Source: Ruminococcus sp.
Lineage (GTDB): Bacteria; Bacillota; Clostridia; Lachnospirales; Lachnospiraceae
NCBI GenBank assembly: GCA_013911065.1
Contig: JACERV010000015.1
Coordinates: forward strand, 47,842-111,841
DNA: 64,000 nt
Direction: 5' to 3'
Numbering within the stretch: position 1 is the first letter of the stretch; each line of letters begins with the position of its first letter. The translations under genes were made by a program, and so were the position numbers. The notes beneath the pieces were generated by a model that saw nothing but the letters and a program-made list of their open reading frames with translations, did not search any database and was not told where the DNA came from. Below are positions 44,161 through 54,124 of this stretch, piece by piece.

Positions 44161-45180
44161 TTATTTCTTTTTCTTCATACTTGCGAATACAGACTGCAGC
44201 ACGATAAAGAAACACAATAGTGCTGACAATGTAATCCTAACCCACCAGCTTGACAGCGTTCCTTGTGTGGTAATCAGACTCGATATAGTCCCCTTAATCA
44301 ACACTCCAAACAACGTCCCAAACGGTGCACCCACACCCCCGCTGAGCAGTGTGCCGCCAATAACGGCTGATGAAATCGCATCCATTTCCAGCCCCTTTGC
44401 CTGCTCTACGAATCCAGAGCAGCTATTCAGGCAGAATAAGAATCCTCCAACCCCCGCTAAAAAGCCATCCAGCAGATAGGCTTTCAATTTTGTCTTCCTG
44501 ACATTCAGCCCCATCATCATTGCGCTCTGTGCATTCCCGCCAATAGCATAAACAGAACGGCCAAACTTTGTATATTTCATAACTATGATGATCACTACAA
44601 GCACAATCAACGCAATCACAACCGTCGGATAGATATAGGCCGGCAGGAAATTTCCCCGCTTACTATAAGAGCCAATGGGAAGGTAAATCTTATAGTTAGC
44701 CCATTTCAAAAATGTTTCATTTTTGATAGAGATCATCTCTGTACTAATCATAGAGGTCATTCCTCTTCCGAAGAACATTCCCGCCAATGTTACAATAAAT
44801 GGCTGGATATCCAGATAGGCAACTAAGAATCCCTGCACAAGGCCAAATGCCAGCCCAATCCCCAGGGCCATTGCTACTGCCACATAAGCATTTGCGCCAT
44901 GGTTTTCCATTTGATTGGCGACGGCCATACACACAAGTGCAGTCACAGAACCCACAGAAATATCAATTCCCGCCGTAATCATAACGATTGTCTGTCCCAT
45001 GGCAATTACCAGAAGACCGGCATTGGAAATAAACAGGTTTAGGAACATCTGGGGCTTTGCAAATCCCTTTCCGCTAAATGCAATCATTCCCGCCGCATAC
45101 ATTACAATAAAAAGAAGGACCGTAATCATAAGCAGGTAACTGCTCCCATTTAATTTCGTTCTGTTTTTCAACTTATTCAT
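44161..45180 (-). CDS. yjfF: Sugar ABC transporter permease (YjfF/RbsC-like)
   Basis: 339 residues of the BPD_transp_2 family, about ten membrane segments; AGIDISVGSVTALVCM and the C-terminal VIGGTLLSGGVGAPFGTLFG are the family motifs. Pairs with the next permease to form the channel for a CUT2 sugar transporter. Its ATG overlaps the stop of the upstream permease (AATAATG). Last gene of the ytfQ-ytfR-ytfT-yjfF set, matching E. coli galactofuranose uptake in order and sequence type. Confidence 0.92.
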   Translation of the reverse strand: MNKLKNRTKLNGSSYLLMITVLLFIVMYAAGMIAFSGKGFAKPQMFLNLFISNAGLLVIAMGQTIVMITAGIDISVGSVTALVCMAVANQMENHGANAYVAVAMALGIGLAFGLVQGFLVAYLDIQPFIVTLAGMFFGRGMTSMISTEMISIKNETFLKWANYKIYLPIGSYSKRGNFLPAYIYPTVVIALIVLVVIIIVMKYTKFGRSVYAIGGNAQSAMMMGLNVRKTKLKAYLLDGFLAGVGGFLFCLNSCSGFVEQAKGLEMDAISSAVIGGTLLSGGVGAPFGTLFGVLIKGTISSLITTQGTLSSWWVRITLSALLCFFIVLQSVFASMKKKK

Positions 45181-46253
45181 TATTGGTTACCTCCTTCCGC
45201 CGCCAGTTTTTTTGTGCTGCGTTTTATCTTCAGGTTTGCAACTGCCTTTTTAAAGACTGGACTCTGCAATGTTACAATAACAACAACTACAATGGCTTTA
45301 TAAACCGGAAGCTGATCGGCCGATACATTCATTGCGTAAAGCGTAGTGGTCAATGCCTGAATTGTATATGCACCGATGACAGATCCCATCAGGCTGAACT
45401 TTCCGCCTCCAAGTACATTGCCGCCAAGGGCAACTGCCAGGATGGCATCCATTTCCAGATTGAGCCCTATATTGTTTGCATCCGCGGAGTAAATGCGGCT
45501 TGATGCAATCAGCCCTGCAATTCCTGCCATGAATCCGCAGATAACATAGGTCAGGAACTTAATCATAGTAGAATTCAGTCCCACCAGCCTCGATGCTGTC
45601 GCATTGATGCCTACACTCTCTATGTATAAGCCAAGAGCCGTCTTTTTCAATATAAAATGTATAATACCGATGACAATAACCGCGGCAAATATTGGCGTTG
45701 GGATTGGGCATTTTCCAATATAGCCTCCCAATAACTTGTAACTTTCCACACGAACATATGTAATCTGCCCCTTTGTAATCAGCTGTGCAATCCCGCGGCC
45801 TGCTGTAAAAAGAATCAATGTTGCAACCATAGGCTGTATATTCAGTCTTGCAACAAGAAATCCATTAAATGCACCGCACAGTGCCGCTCCGAGAAGTGAT
45901 ACAATAGCTGCAAGTACAAATGGGTTCTGGAATGCATTCGTAGATACATCGCCGCCTGACAGTATCTGACAGCAAATTGCCGCTGCCACAGCCATAACTG
46001 CACCTACACTGATATCCTGCCCGCCGGAAGCAGCTGTTACAAGTGTCATGCCAACCGCAAGTACGACAAGTTCTGATGCACGGTTGATAACATCAATGAT
46101 ATAGCCGTACAGAACGCCATTATTCACGGATATCTTAAAAAATCCCGGTGTCGTTATGACATTAATCAATAATACAGCCAGCAGGCATACAATCGGCATA
46201 AACAGACGCATGCCCGTAATCCTTTTTATATCAAAGCTCTTATTCATTCTCAT
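45180..46253 (-). CDS. ytfT: Sugar ABC transporter permease (YtfT-like)
   Basis: 357 residues, BPD_transp_2 family: SGGQDISVGAVMAVAAAICC and ALGGNVLGGGKFSLMGSVIGA motifs. The ATG at 46253 (GGAGGTGAAC just upstream) is used; another Met two codons on and an upstream frame are alternatives. Overlaps the end of the ATPase gene by 14 bases. Forms a heteromeric permease with the YjfF-like protein. Confidence 0.91.
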   Translation of the reverse strand: MRMNKSFDIKRITGMRLFMPIVCLLAVLLINVITTPGFFKISVNNGVLYGYIIDVINRASELVVLAVGMTLVTAASGGQDISVGAVMAVAAAICCQILSGGDVSTNAFQNPFVLAAIVSLLGAALCGAFNGFLVARLNIQPMVATLILFTAGRGIAQLITKGQITYVRVESYKLLGGYIGKCPIPTPIFAAVIVIGIIHFILKKTALGLYIESVGINATASRLVGLNSTMIKFLTYVICGFMAGIAGLIASSRIYSADANNIGLNLEMDAILAVALGGNVLGGGKFSLMGSVIGAYTIQALTTTLYAMNVSADQLPVYKAIVVVVIVTLQSPVFKKAVANLKIKRSTKKLAAEGGNQ

Positions 46254-47766
46254 GTTCACCTCCAGCAATTGCTTTCATAATGCCATCCTGCGACAGCTCG
46301 CTGCCTTCCAGCTCACCAACCTTTTTTCCATCACGCAGGATTGCCATACGGGAGCAGGTACGGAGCATTTCTTCTATCTCAGAAGAAATAAAGGTCACAG
46401 TCATTCCCTGGTCAGCCAAATCAAGCACTAATTTCTGAATCTCTGTTTTCGTTCCAATATCAATACCTCTGGTAGGCTCATCCAAGATCAGGTATTCTGG
46501 ATTTGTCAGAAGCCATCTGCCGATAATCACTTTCTGCTGGTTACCTCCTGACAGGCTCTTAATTGGTGTTTCGCGGCTTGCCGTCTTAATCTGGAGTAAT
46601 TTAATATATTTATCAGCCGCCTCTTCCATCTCTTTCCTGCTCATCGGCTTGAACATCCCGCGTTTTGCCTGCAGGGCAATTATGATATTTTCACGCACAG
46701 ACAAATCAGCGATAATTCCATCTCTCTTCCTGTCTTCCGGCAGATATGCCATCCCCTTTTTCATAGCATCTATCGGGGAGTTGATTTTTACAGGCTTTCC
46801 ATGCACTTCCATCGTACCGCTGTCTGGCTTATCCGCACCATAAATTGCCCGCACCAGTTCAGACCGGCCGGAGCCAAGCAGCCCGGACAGCCCAATCACT
46901 TCCCCCTTACGTATTTTCAGGTTAAATGGCTTGATTGTTCCCTTCCTGCCAATACCCTTTGCATCAATAACCGTCTCTGCATTCCGGTAATCCTTTTCGC
47001 CGTCCATGTTCTTGATATCTGCCAGGTCATCGAAATCTTTTCCCATCATCTTAGCAACCAGCATGACACGTGGAAGATCCTTAATTGCATATTCCCCGAC
47101 CAGCTCACCATTTCTAAGGACCGTAATTCTATCGCAAACTGCATATACCTGCTCCAGGAAATGAGTAACAAATATAATTCCAACACCCTCATTTTTCAAT
47201 TTCTTCATTAGGGTAAATAATTTTTCCACCTCATCATCATCCAATGATGAAGTAGGCTCATCCAATATCAATACCTTACATCTCATATCAACCGCCCTTG
47301 CAATGGCAATCATCTGCTGATTTGCAATGGAACATTCTTCCAGGTTCTGGGTGGCTGATACATCTATATTCAAATCCTTCAATATCCCCGCTGATTTTCT
47401 ATTCATTGTTCTCCAGTCTATCATTCCTGCTTTTCTCGGCTCCCTGCCTATAAACAGATTCTCAGCTACGCTGAGATTCGGGCATAGGTTCACTTCCTGA
47501 TAAACTGTACTGATGCCCATGTTTTGGGCATCCTGGGGAGAACGGTTCACTACTGCTCCCTCACCCCCATCTATTCTGATTTCGCCGGATTCAAAGTCAT
47601 GCACTCCAGTCAGCACCTTAATCAGTGTGGATTTTCCGGCCCCATTTTCTCCCATCAGTGCATGAATTTCACCCTTCCTCAATGTAAAGTCCACATGCTG
47701 CAGAGCTTTTACTCCGGGAAATGTCTTCGAGATATCTCTCATTGTCAACACAATATTATTTTCCAT
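46240..47766 (-). CDS. ytfR: Sugar ABC transporter ATP-binding protein (YtfR/MglA-like)
   Basis: 508 residues with two ABC domains, as in all CUT2 importers. First: Walker A GENGAGKST, Q-loop, and a signature region lacking the canonical LSGGQ, with Walker B VLILDEPTSSLD. Second: Walker A-like GLLGSGRSE, signature LSGGNQQK and LILDEPTRGID. Energises uptake through YtfT/YjfF. It is separated from the binding-protein gene by a hairpin that should lower its expression relative to that gene. Confidence 0.94.
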   Translation of the reverse strand: MENNIVLTMRDISKTFPGVKALQHVDFTLRKGEIHALMGENGAGKSTLIKVLTGVHDFESGEIRIDGGEGAVVNRSPQDAQNMGISTVYQEVNLCPNLSVAENLFIGREPRKAGMIDWRTMNRKSAGILKDLNIDVSATQNLEECSIANQQMIAIARAVDMRCKVLILDEPTSSLDDDEVEKLFTLMKKLKNEGVGIIFVTHFLEQVYAVCDRITVLRNGELVGEYAIKDLPRVMLVAKMMGKDFDDLADIKNMDGEKDYRNAETVIDAKGIGRKGTIKPFNLKIRKGEVIGLSGLLGSGRSELVRAIYGADKPDSGTMEVHGKPVKINSPIDAMKKGMAYLPEDRKRDGIIADLSVRENIIIALQAKRGMFKPMSRKEMEEAADKYIKLLQIKTASRETPIKSLSGGNQQKVIIGRWLLTNPEYLILDEPTRGIDIGTKTEIQKLVLDLADQGMTVTFISSEIEEMLRTCSRMAILRDGKKVGELEGSELSQDGIMKAIAGGEHENE

Positions 47767-47845
47767 TTTGGGTTCACCTCTTTCTCATTTTCCTGGAATG
47801 TGTCTGAAAATTCATTCCGATGCACTCTAATTTTGAGCGCAAAAA

Positions 47846-47894
47846 TGGCGTGGCAGTATGTCAGGTAAGTCTGCCCCTGTTTTCTACCACGCCA
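47846..47894 (-). terminator. Partial terminator/processing hairpin between ytfQ and ytfR
   Basis: On the minus strand TGGCGTGG...CCACGCCA (8-bp arms, long loop) followed by TTTTTGC. Such hairpins after a binding-protein gene usually give more binding protein than transporter. Confidence 0.7.
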
Positions 47895-47906
47895 GTCTAT
47901 TCATTT

Positions 47907-48971
47907 TTAGTATGCACGCTCTGAAATTACGTCCTCTGTTACTTCCGTTACTGCGTAGTCTTTTCCGTCTACTGTTACGGATGCTACATCAGCGCCATAT
48001 GAGAAGATTCCTTCGTCTACATATGCCAGCTTGTCAGGTGCCTCGCCAGCTTTCAGCTTCTGGATGATTTCTTCTACACGTGGTCCGTGAAGTGGATTAC
48101 ATTCTGTATTAAGAATGATTTTTCCGCTTAATGTATCTGTCAGTCCCGCATTTGTTGAGTCAAATGACATAACAAGGATGTCTCCGTCAGGACCAACTGT
48201 CTTACCTGCTGCCTCAATTGCATCAATTGCGCCGAAAGCTTCGTTGTCGTTCTCGCAGTATACTACATTAATGTTATCGTACTGCTTCAACATTGATTCC
48301 ATAACTTCCTGACCTTTTGCCTGTGTAAACTCACCAGACTGTGATGCCAGAAGATTCCATCCATACTCCTTCACCGCATCTTCCAGCCCTTTTGTACGTC
48401 CGATTTGAGCAGAAGCACCAATTGTTCCCTGAATATCTACGATGTTAATTTCTTTCATGCCCTTTGCTTCCGCATAATCGTTCAGCCATGCACACGCTTT
48501 CTTACCTTCCAATTCGAAGTCTGAGCCAACCCATGCTGTAAATAAATCATCATCGGAAACGTCTACCATACGGTCTACAATGATAACTGGGATATCTGCA
48601 TCTTTTGCTTCCTGTAATACAGTATCCCATCCCGTCTCTGTTACCGGAGCCAATACTATGTAATCAACCTCCTGCTGTATGAAGTTGCGGATTGCTGTAA
48701 TCTGGTTCTCCTGTTTCTGCTGCGCATCGTCAAAAATCAAGTCATATCCATTTTCCTTGCTGAATGTGTTCTTCATAGATTGTGAGTTTGCAGTACGCCA
48801 GTCTGACTCCGCACCGACCTGTGAAAATCCTACCGTAATAACGCTGCTCTCACTGTCACTTCCTGTATCCTTTGTCTCTGTATCACTTGTGTTTCCTTTT
48901 GATCCACATCCTGCAACTAATGCTGCCGACATTGCAACACACATAAACGCTGCCAATAACCTCTTTTTCAT
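47907..48971 (-). CDS. ytfQ: Sugar ABC transporter substrate-binding lipoprotein (YtfQ-like)
   Basis: 354 residues: lipoprotein signal with lipobox LVAGC, a Ser/Asp/Thr linker, and a periplasmic-binding fold of the ribose/galactose type. VGFSQVGAESDWR, QQKQENQITAIR and APVTETGWD closely match YtfQ, the galactofuranose receptor of E. coli. The ligand here may be galactofuranose or another aldose. ATG at 48971 has GGAGG 9 nt upstream. First gene of the transport operon, just downstream of the two-component genes. Confidence 0.92.
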   Translation of the reverse strand: MKKRLLAAFMCVAMSAALVAGCGSKGNTSDTETKDTGSDSESSVITVGFSQVGAESDWRTANSQSMKNTFSKENGYDLIFDDAQQKQENQITAIRNFIQQEVDYIVLAPVTETGWDTVLQEAKDADIPVIIVDRMVDVSDDDLFTAWVGSDFELEGKKACAWLNDYAEAKGMKEINIVDIQGTIGASAQIGRTKGLEDAVKEYGWNLLASQSGEFTQAKGQEVMESMLKQYDNINVVYCENDNEAFGAIDAIEAAGKTVGPDGDILVMSFDSTNAGLTDTLSGKIILNTECNPLHGPRVEEIIQKLKAGEAPDKLAYVDEGIFSYGADVASVTVDGKDYAVTEVTEDVISERAY

Positions 48972-49122
48972 TTTATAAATCCTCCTTTTTTTGATTGTCT
49001 GTGTTTCAATCATCTTGGTTATATCTTACAGATTTTATCAAAAATAAGAAACAGACTATCATTTTACTTTTTTATGATATTTTAAGATTTTAAAGTTGTA
49101 TTGCAGGCAGGGATAGGATTTT

Positions 49123-50622
49123 TTACGAAAAAGGGGTAATATTTTTTGCCTGGATGATAACAGTAGCCTCTGTCCCCTCATTCTCCTTACTTTCAAAGAA
49201 TACCCCATATTCTTCACCATAATAATACTGCAGGCGCTGGTTTACGTTTGCCAGCCCAAAACCGCCTTCATCGTCTTCAACATGAATGCCATATGTGCTC
49301 CTGCGAAGCTTATCCAATGCCTCCCGGTTCATGCCGATTCCATTATCTGATACTTTGATATAAATCCGCCCGCCATCTTTCCATCCTGTAATTCGAATAA
49401 GCCCTCTCCCTCTTTTCTTCTTAATTCCGTGGTACAGGGCATTTTCCACTAGCGGCTGAAGTGTCAGCTTCGGAATCATATAAGGATAAATCTCCTCCTC
49501 CATGTTAATTTCATAATCCATAATATCCTGATATCTGAACTGCTGGATTTCAAGATAACTCTCCACATGGGACTTTTCTTCTTTTACTGTGATATAATCT
49601 TTTCCCCTGCTCAGTGTCGTCCGGAAGAACTCAGACAGAGAATTTACCATAGTGACAACATCGTCCGTCTTTTTCTCTTCTGCCAGCCACATAATAGTGT
49701 CCAGCGTATTATACAGGAAATGTGGGTTAATCTGTGCCTGCATAAGCTTGGATTCTGTCAGACGGAGGTTCTTTTCCTTCTTTTTAATATCCTCGACTAA
49801 TATACCGATTTCTGCTGTCATATCATTAAAACTGTCTGTGAGTACTGCTATCTCATCTACAGTCTCAATTTTTGTTTTAGCCGTAAAGTCTCCCCGGGCT
49901 ACTTTTCTGGCCTGAGAACACAGCTTTTTTATAGGGCGGGTAACGCTTTGTACTGTCATAACAGATAACCCTGCCACAATTACTACAGTAATACATAATG
50001 CAAAAACCGTGAGTTCCACAGCTTGTCCCGTCTTCTTCCTTAACTCGTTTTTTGCTGCTTCAAAATTTTTCGTCTCATTGTAGACATACTCCTGTAATGC
50101 TTCTTGGATTAACTGAGTCAGTCCGCTGTTTCCACTTATATTCTCATCCCAATATGCCTGCTTCTCTTCATAAGTACTGCTGCTGTCCATAATCATACGC
50201 TCCAGCTCCGTCACACATTTTCTGAGAGACTTCAGACTGTTATTCACCTGTATAATCTTTTTCTTATTAATGGATGCTGTGGCCATATCAGATAATTCAT
50301 CACAGACACCCGAAAGTTCATCAATATATTTATATGGGTCAACTGTCACAACTCCATTGACAGTCGTTTTACCATTTCCAAGCTCCTCTGTTGTCTTATT
50401 GCTGATAAATGCCAGATACATGCTGTAATCCATGCGTTCTTTAAACTCTTTCGAATAAAAGTTGGCATAAGAAACGCTTTCCGTAATTGCACTATATGCA
50501 TCCGCTGATTTCAGCAAAGTTACCACCAGGTAAATGACTACTAACAGCATTGGAATAAAAACCGAGCAGGGAATAAGTGCAATCCGCTTATTTAGAGATA
50601 AAATCTTTTTCCGTGTATTCAT
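49123..50622 (-). CDS. Sensor histidine kinase (YesM/LytS-like)
   Basis: 499 residues: two membrane helices (about 12-35 and 200-220) enclosing an extracellular sensor, a HAMP domain (about 225-275), then His_kinase domain with the phospho-acceptor in AQINPHFLYNTLDTI. The ATP-binding region has LVENALYHGIKKK and VSDNGIGM. YesM-type kinases usually sense oligosaccharides or sugars. Start at 50622 has GAGGGGATAGGG upstream; it follows the response-regulator stop by 2 bases. Confidence 0.93.
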   Translation of the reverse strand: MNTRKKILSLNKRIALIPCSVFIPMLLVVIYLVVTLLKSADAYSAITESVSYANFYSKEFKERMDYSMYLAFISNKTTEELGNGKTTVNGVVTVDPYKYIDELSGVCDELSDMATASINKKKIIQVNNSLKSLRKCVTELERMIMDSSSTYEEKQAYWDENISGNSGLTQLIQEALQEYVYNETKNFEAAKNELRKKTGQAVELTVFALCITVVIVAGLSVMTVQSVTRPIKKLCSQARKVARGDFTAKTKIETVDEIAVLTDSFNDMTAEIGILVEDIKKKEKNLRLTESKLMQAQINPHFLYNTLDTIMWLAEEKKTDDVVTMVNSLSEFFRTTLSRGKDYITVKEEKSHVESYLEIQQFRYQDIMDYEINMEEEIYPYMIPKLTLQPLVENALYHGIKKKRGRGLIRITGWKDGGRIYIKVSDNGIGMNREALDKLRRSTYGIHVEDDEGGFGLANVNQRLQYYYGEEYGVFFESKENEGTEATVIIQAKNITPFS

Positions 50623-50624
50623 CC

Positions 50625-52244
50625 CTATCCCCTCTTTCCTCTCTGCCTGTAGTCCTTGGGAGAACAATTTTGCGTTTTCTTAAATATGTAGCTGAAATAA
50701 TGCGGGTCCTTATAACCGACTTCATAGCCAATCTCTGAGGTTTTCAGTGGTGAGCACATTAGCAGTTCTTTTGCCTTATCCATACGTACAGTTGTCAGAT
50801 ATTCTACAAATGTCTTTCCTACTTCTCTGCTGAATACAGAACTAAAATAGCTGGGACTCATGTTTACGGCTGCCGCTGCCGTATTTAAGGACACCTCGTC
50901 GGACATATAATTTTGGGCAATATACTCTTTTGCAGTTTCAATAATATCGGAGTATCTGCTGCCACTGACGATATCACGCCGTTCAATCGTATTTTTCAGC
51001 AGCTGCCTTACATACTTATGCACCCTCTTGGCAGTGGTCATCATGCGCAGTGCATTCTCCAGCTCCTCTGCATCCTTAGTACGTTCTTCCTTTGGTATCC
51101 CAAGCCTGTCACAAAATGCTCCCGCAACAATATACATATCCATAGTAATATACTGCCGCATCAATGAAGACTCCAAATTTTCCTTAGGCATCTCTTCAAA
51201 ATAAGCAGTAATAAAGCTTTCCACCTCTTCCAGATTTCCTTTCACCAGAAACTTATCCATTAATTTACGGTTTCTATCCATCAAATCCAGGCTCTGCACG
51301 TTAACCATGCTTTTTTCATGTAGGATCCGTATATCGTTCAAGTCCAGTATCTGTCTGGAATCATTCACAAAGCGGGTTGAAAAAACAATTCCAGCCTTTT
51401 CATAAGAACTGCCTAGTTCCCTGATGCGCTGCACAGGCTCACCGATTCCCCCAAAATATTCAATTCCAGGGTATTTTTCCATTACAGAAAAAAGATATTT
51501 TTTCAAATGTCCCATTTTTTCACGCTCGTCTTCTTCTGTCTCCGCTGTCACAAGAAATGCCCATCCTTCCACTCCCCGCCTAAAGAAAAAAGTGCCCGGC
51601 AGGGCATGATTCACATCTTCGATTTGACCAAAAACAACCATTGCCTGTTCTGGCGACTGGTAATCATTGATTTTCATCGAAACCTTAAACAGCATGACAT
51701 TATACACCTGTGCACTTAAGTCCATACCCAGGGCTTTTGCCTCATTTACTGCACCACCCATGGAAATATTGCCTGCTGCCAGTGCCGTGAACAGCTTCAC
51801 CTTTTCGTTCTCAATATATTCCTGATTATCACGCTGATACTGCTCCTTCAGAGTCTGTTCTTCCCTTTTCCGCTCGATCTGCTTTGCAATACCGCCAAGA
51901 GCTTCCAGAAGCTTTGTGGATGAAATAGGCTTGAGCAGATAGTCTGCTACTCCAATATGTATTGCTTCCTTGGCATATTCGAACTCATTGTAGCCGCTAA
52001 GAATCAGAATTTTAATTTCAGGCAGCGCTTCCTTCACCATCTTGCTTAGTTCCAGCCCATCCATAAAGGGCATCTTAATATCCGTAATCAAAATATCAGG
52101 CTTTACTTTCAGGATCATCGGGTAAGCCAGTTCACCGTCGCTCGCCTCTCCTGAAAACTCATAACCTTCTTTTTGCCAATCTATACTGTTTTTTATTCCA
52201 TTCCTGATAACAATCTCATCTTCCACAAGAAATACTTTTGTCAT
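50625..52244 (-). CDS. Response regulator with AraC-type DNA-binding domain (YesN-like)
   Basis: 539 residues: receiver domain (about 1-120; phospho-Asp in ILITDIKMPFMDG, Lys in LLKPIS), a long central helical region, and a C-terminal AraC HTH pair (about 430-535; VSLNTAAAAVNMSPSYFSSVF and SEIGYEVGYKDPHYFSYIFKK). First gene of a kinase pair directly upstream of the sugar ABC operon, which it most likely activates. Confidence 0.93.
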   Translation of the reverse strand: MTKVFLVEDEIVIRNGIKNSIDWQKEGYEFSGEASDGELAYPMILKVKPDILITDIKMPFMDGLELSKMVKEALPEIKILILSGYNEFEYAKEAIHIGVADYLLKPISSTKLLEALGGIAKQIERKREEQTLKEQYQRDNQEYIENEKVKLFTALAAGNISMGGAVNEAKALGMDLSAQVYNVMLFKVSMKINDYQSPEQAMVVFGQIEDVNHALPGTFFFRRGVEGWAFLVTAETEEDEREKMGHLKKYLFSVMEKYPGIEYFGGIGEPVQRIRELGSSYEKAGIVFSTRFVNDSRQILDLNDIRILHEKSMVNVQSLDLMDRNRKLMDKFLVKGNLEEVESFITAYFEEMPKENLESSLMRQYITMDMYIVAGAFCDRLGIPKEERTKDAEELENALRMMTTAKRVHKYVRQLLKNTIERRDIVSGSRYSDIIETAKEYIAQNYMSDEVSLNTAAAAVNMSPSYFSSVFSREVGKTFVEYLTTVRMDKAKELLMCSPLKTSEIGYEVGYKDPHYFSYIFKKTQNCSPKDYRQRGKRG

Positions 52245-52423
52245 TATACAGCCTCCTCTCCTGAGCCTTAAACTCCTATTACTATTCTACCGCTATATGG
52301 TGGACGCAACAATTGTATTTTTTTCAAAAAAGGTGTGTATTTTTATGATTTTCTAATATGCCGGACAGATGCTCTAATATACATATTCATCTGCTCATTT
52401 TGCATTATTATATACATAAAAAC

Positions 52424-52460
52424 AGCCGGCTGATTTCTGTGTCTTGAAAATCAGCCGGCT
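52424..52460 (-). terminator. Terminator of the yedE-yedF-DUF3343 operon
   Basis: AGCCGGCTGATTT-N11-AAATCAGCCGGCT, a 13-bp stem followed on the minus strand by GTTTTTATG. It also separates this operon from the response-regulator promoter. Confidence 0.9.
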
Positions 52461-52526
52461 TTGTGTTTTCTTTCAAACTACTTTGCTTCTTATGTTACAT
52501 ATAGACGTGCCATTACAGCAAAACCG

Positions 52527-52763
52527 TTACACCATACATTCATGGATGGCTTCCCGCTCTATCTCTATTTCCTGCATAATTCCTAACAACTTTTCCTGTT
52601 CCTCTATATCCGAACACCAGGAAAGCCCGCATCCTGCAGAAATAGCCCGGGGTACCGGGATTAACCGCCCTGGCACCTGCCGTACCTTACAAGCCTTTTC
52701 CATTGCCATAGCATCTGCCGTTGTATGAAACGTAACAACTAACTTTAATTCCTTTTTTCTCAT
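52527..52763 (-). CDS. DUF3343 protein, putative Se/S carrier
   Basis: 78 residues beginning MRKKELKLVVTFHTTADAMAMEK, with the cysteine motif SAGCGLSWC. This matches the DUF3343 family, which is repeatedly found with selenium genes and is proposed to carry Se or S. It stands third in a yedE-yedF-DUF3343 operon. Ribosome-binding site is weak (TGCGGACTGG), suggesting low translation or coupling. Confidence 0.8.
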   Translation of the reverse strand: MRKKELKLVVTFHTTADAMAMEKACKVRQVPGRLIPVPRAISAGCGLSWCSDIEEQEKLLGIMQEIEIEREAIHECMV

Positions 52764-52823
52764 TTATCCAGTCCGCAGGATATTTAACCGGTGCCTTTTT
52801 ATAAGAATCTTATTTCCCTATAA

Positions 52824-53027
52824 TCAGGAAATAGTAATCTCAAATCCATCTTTTGTCTCATTGGAAACCACCGTCCTGCCGTGATCCTTTGCATATTTTT
52901 CCACATTTGTCTTCTGGTGTGGTTCCGTTACAAGAATTTTAACAGGTTCTGTCGTATTTTTCAATACCTCTGCAGTAAGCATCATAGGTTCCGGGCAAGA
53001 AAGCCCTCTGGCATCTACTTCTCTCAT
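52824..53027 (-). CDS. yedF: TusA/YedF-type sulfurtransferase-like protein
   Basis: 67 residues, MREVDARGLSCPEPMM, with the conserved Cys11 in the CPxP motif that carries persulfide in TusA. Its ATG overlaps the yedE stop (ATGA). Short single-domain form; the longer YedF has a second DsrE-like domain. Likely relays sulfur or selenium delivered by YedE. Confidence 0.9.
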   Translation of the reverse strand: MREVDARGLSCPEPMMLTAEVLKNTTEPVKILVTEPHQKTNVEKYAKDHGRTVVSNETKDGFEITIS

Positions 53028-54124
53028 GATTTTGCACCTTCTCTCTTATTTGTAAATGCAATAACAAAACATACAGCAATGCAGATAATTAATGCAATCT
53101 TACCATAACTTGTTACAGCACCTGCAACAAGTTCTCCGGTTTCCGGGTTTAATGATGTTCCACTGGAGGCAAGTCCAAAATTATGGCTGACTGCTGCGCC
53201 TGCAAACATTCCCAGCACTGTTACTGCCGAATCAGATGAACCCTGTCCCGCCAAAATTAATTGACGCAGAGGGCATCCCCCGGCTAATACTGCTGCAAAT
53301 CCAACTGCATACATCCCAAGAATATTCCACAAATGCTCCGAATGGGCAATAATCCCAGGAGTATTAAATCCAAGCACAAACCTGCCGCTTGCAAGATTGA
53401 AGATTAACATTACAACAAATAAACTCGCAATCACAGTCAGTAGATCGAAGTTTTTCATCAGTATTACATCACGGATGCTGCCTGCAAAACACATTCTGGA
53501 CTTCTGGGCAACCGCTCCGAAAATCAATCCCCCAATCAGTGAAAGAATCAACGGAGCATGCATACTTCCAGGTCCGCTTTCGCTTGCTTTCAACAAGGAA
53601 GTAAATAATGCAAGCAGCAAAATGCCAAGCATTAATGCAGGGAATATTCCGCCATTCAACTTATGTATCACATAGGCACGTCCCAGACTGAAGCCTTTCT
53701 TTAAAGCAATGACTCCCGTCCCCACCCCAAGAATGAATCCAATTAATGCTACCCATGCATTCAAGTCCCCTGCTGACATCCGAATCACCATACGCAGCGG
53801 ACAGCCTAAGAATATCAAGCTTCCGATGACAAGAATCATGCCAAGCACAAACCGTATCATTGGAGCAGACCCAGCTGTAGAACGATATTCCTTCGTTACC
53901 ACAGAAATAATAAATGCGCCTAACACCAAACCAATAATCTCAGGTCTTGCATACTGTACTACCTCTGCCTGATGTAATCCTAACGCACCTGCGGTATCAC
54001 GAACAAAGCAGGCAATACAAAATGCCATGTTTACAGGATTTCCGAAAACAGCCAGACATACGGCAACCAATCCGCTCAGCACACCTGCCAGTGCTAATTT
54101 CTTCTTTGAATCCGATAAATTCAT
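53024..54124 (-). CDS. yedE: YedE-family putative selenium transporter
   Basis: 366-residue polytopic membrane protein of the YeeE/YedE family with two repeated halves. Each has a conserved Cys motif: LGCPLRMVIR and GGCPLRQLIL. These are the thiol sites used in thiosulfate uptake by YeeE relatives. Linkage to yedF and DUF3343, and the presence of a selenoprotein FDH in the same window, favour selenium uptake. Sulfur-compound transport is the alternative. Confidence 0.88.
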   Translation of the reverse strand: MNLSDSKKKLALAGVLSGLVAVCLAVFGNPVNMAFCIACFVRDTAGALGLHQAEVVQYARPEIIGLVLGAFIISVVTKEYRSTAGSAPMIRFVLGMILVIGSLIFLGCPLRMVIRMSAGDLNAWVALIGFILGVGTGVIALKKGFSLGRAYVIHKLNGGIFPALMLGILLLALFTSLLKASESGPGSMHAPLILSLIGGLIFGAVAQKSRMCFAGSIRDVILMKNFDLLTVIASLFVVMLIFNLASGRFVLGFNTPGIIAHSEHLWNILGMYAVGFAAVLAGGCPLRQLILAGQGSSDSAVTVLGMFAGAAVSHNFGLASSGTSLNPETGELVAGAVTSYGKIALIICIAVCFVIAFTNKREGAKS

